From: SIG587 sp045531585 | Lineage (GTDB): Bacteria; Bacillota; Clostridia; Oscillospirales; Acutalibacteraceae | Length of the DNA stretch: 32,782 nt | Direction of reading: 5' to 3' | Assembly: GCA_045531585.1 (NCBI GenBank) | Contig: JAZSEH010000021.1 | Span: 1 to 32,782, forward strand | Part shown: positions 32,767-32,782 of the stretch, in pieces | Layout: the number at the start of each line of letters is the position of its first letter | How positions within the stretch are numbered: the stretch's first letter is position 1 | Translations under genes and position numbers: made by a program | Notes under the pieces: model-generated | What the model was told of the DNA's origin: nothing | Databases searched by the model: none | Seen by the model: only the letters and a program-made list of their open reading frames with translations

Positions 32767-32782
32767 GGCCACTCCTTATGCC

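Noticed and set aside
1..32782. CRISPR array, prophage, toxin-antitoxin or defence island
   Set aside because: No regularly spaced repeats, phage genes or defence-associated nuclease genes were seen. The small AAA ATPase belongs to a common stand-alone family.

Overview
The window looks like a chromosomal segment of an anaerobic, spore-forming low/medium-GC Firmicute, most likely a gut Clostridia of the Oscillospiraceae/Ruminococcaceae type. The basis is SpoIIR, strong AGGAGG-type ribosome binding sites, TTG/GTG starts, extended -10 promoters (TGnTATAAT), the rpoB-rpoC-rpsL-rpsG-fusA-tuf order, and clostridial families such as DUF6062, the ACT-plus-PFL pair, DegV and YesL/DUF624. The assignment rests on reading proteins by eye, with no database search.

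Layout. 1-3311 (minus): an operon-like run of Lrp/AsnC regulator, PLP aminotransferase, ispE and spoIIR, ending at three overlapping palindromes. 3441-5084 (plus): ACT-domain protein and PFL/DUF711 protein, transcribed divergently from the Lrp gene. 5121-6167 (minus): membrane-anchored coiled-coil polysaccharide deacetylase. 6322-7188 (plus): DegV lipid-binding protein, then a possible structured 3' RNA and a shared terminator. 7328-8902 (minus): two membrane proteins. 9189-9511 (plus): an XRE regulator broken by what looks like a TA dinucleotide duplication. 9564-9848 (minus): a small tail-anchored protein with DnaA-box-like sites upstream. 10067-12393: DUF6062 (minus), divergent from an OGG1-type glycosylase and an AAA ATPase (plus), with interlocked promoters.

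12451-24526 (minus) is the transcription/translation core: rpoB and rpoC from one strong promoter, then rpsL, rpsG and fusA from a second promoter with a hairpin-rich leader, then tuf with its own promoter. No rplJ/rplL lies upstream of rpoB. An inverted-repeat element of about 300 bp (24868-25174) occupies that place.

25175-27302 (minus) is a tightly overlapping trio: ProX-type editing protein, SfsA and an acyltransferase-like protein. 27481-28089 is an XRE regulator with two membrane helices and a zinc ribbon. 28205-31974 is a two-gene locus of unfamiliar, probably carbohydrate-active proteins (a 268-aa putative TIM barrel and a 969-aa multidomain protein) behind a promoter overlapped by a palindrome. 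The right edge holds a tRNA-Ser(CGA) gene surrounded by three fragments copied from tRNA-Ser.

Most of the window is housekeeping. The points most worth following up are the two-gene carbohydrate-type locus, the inverted-repeat element upstream of rpoB, the tRNA-Ser fragments, the DnaA-box cluster, and the RNA structures in the str operon.
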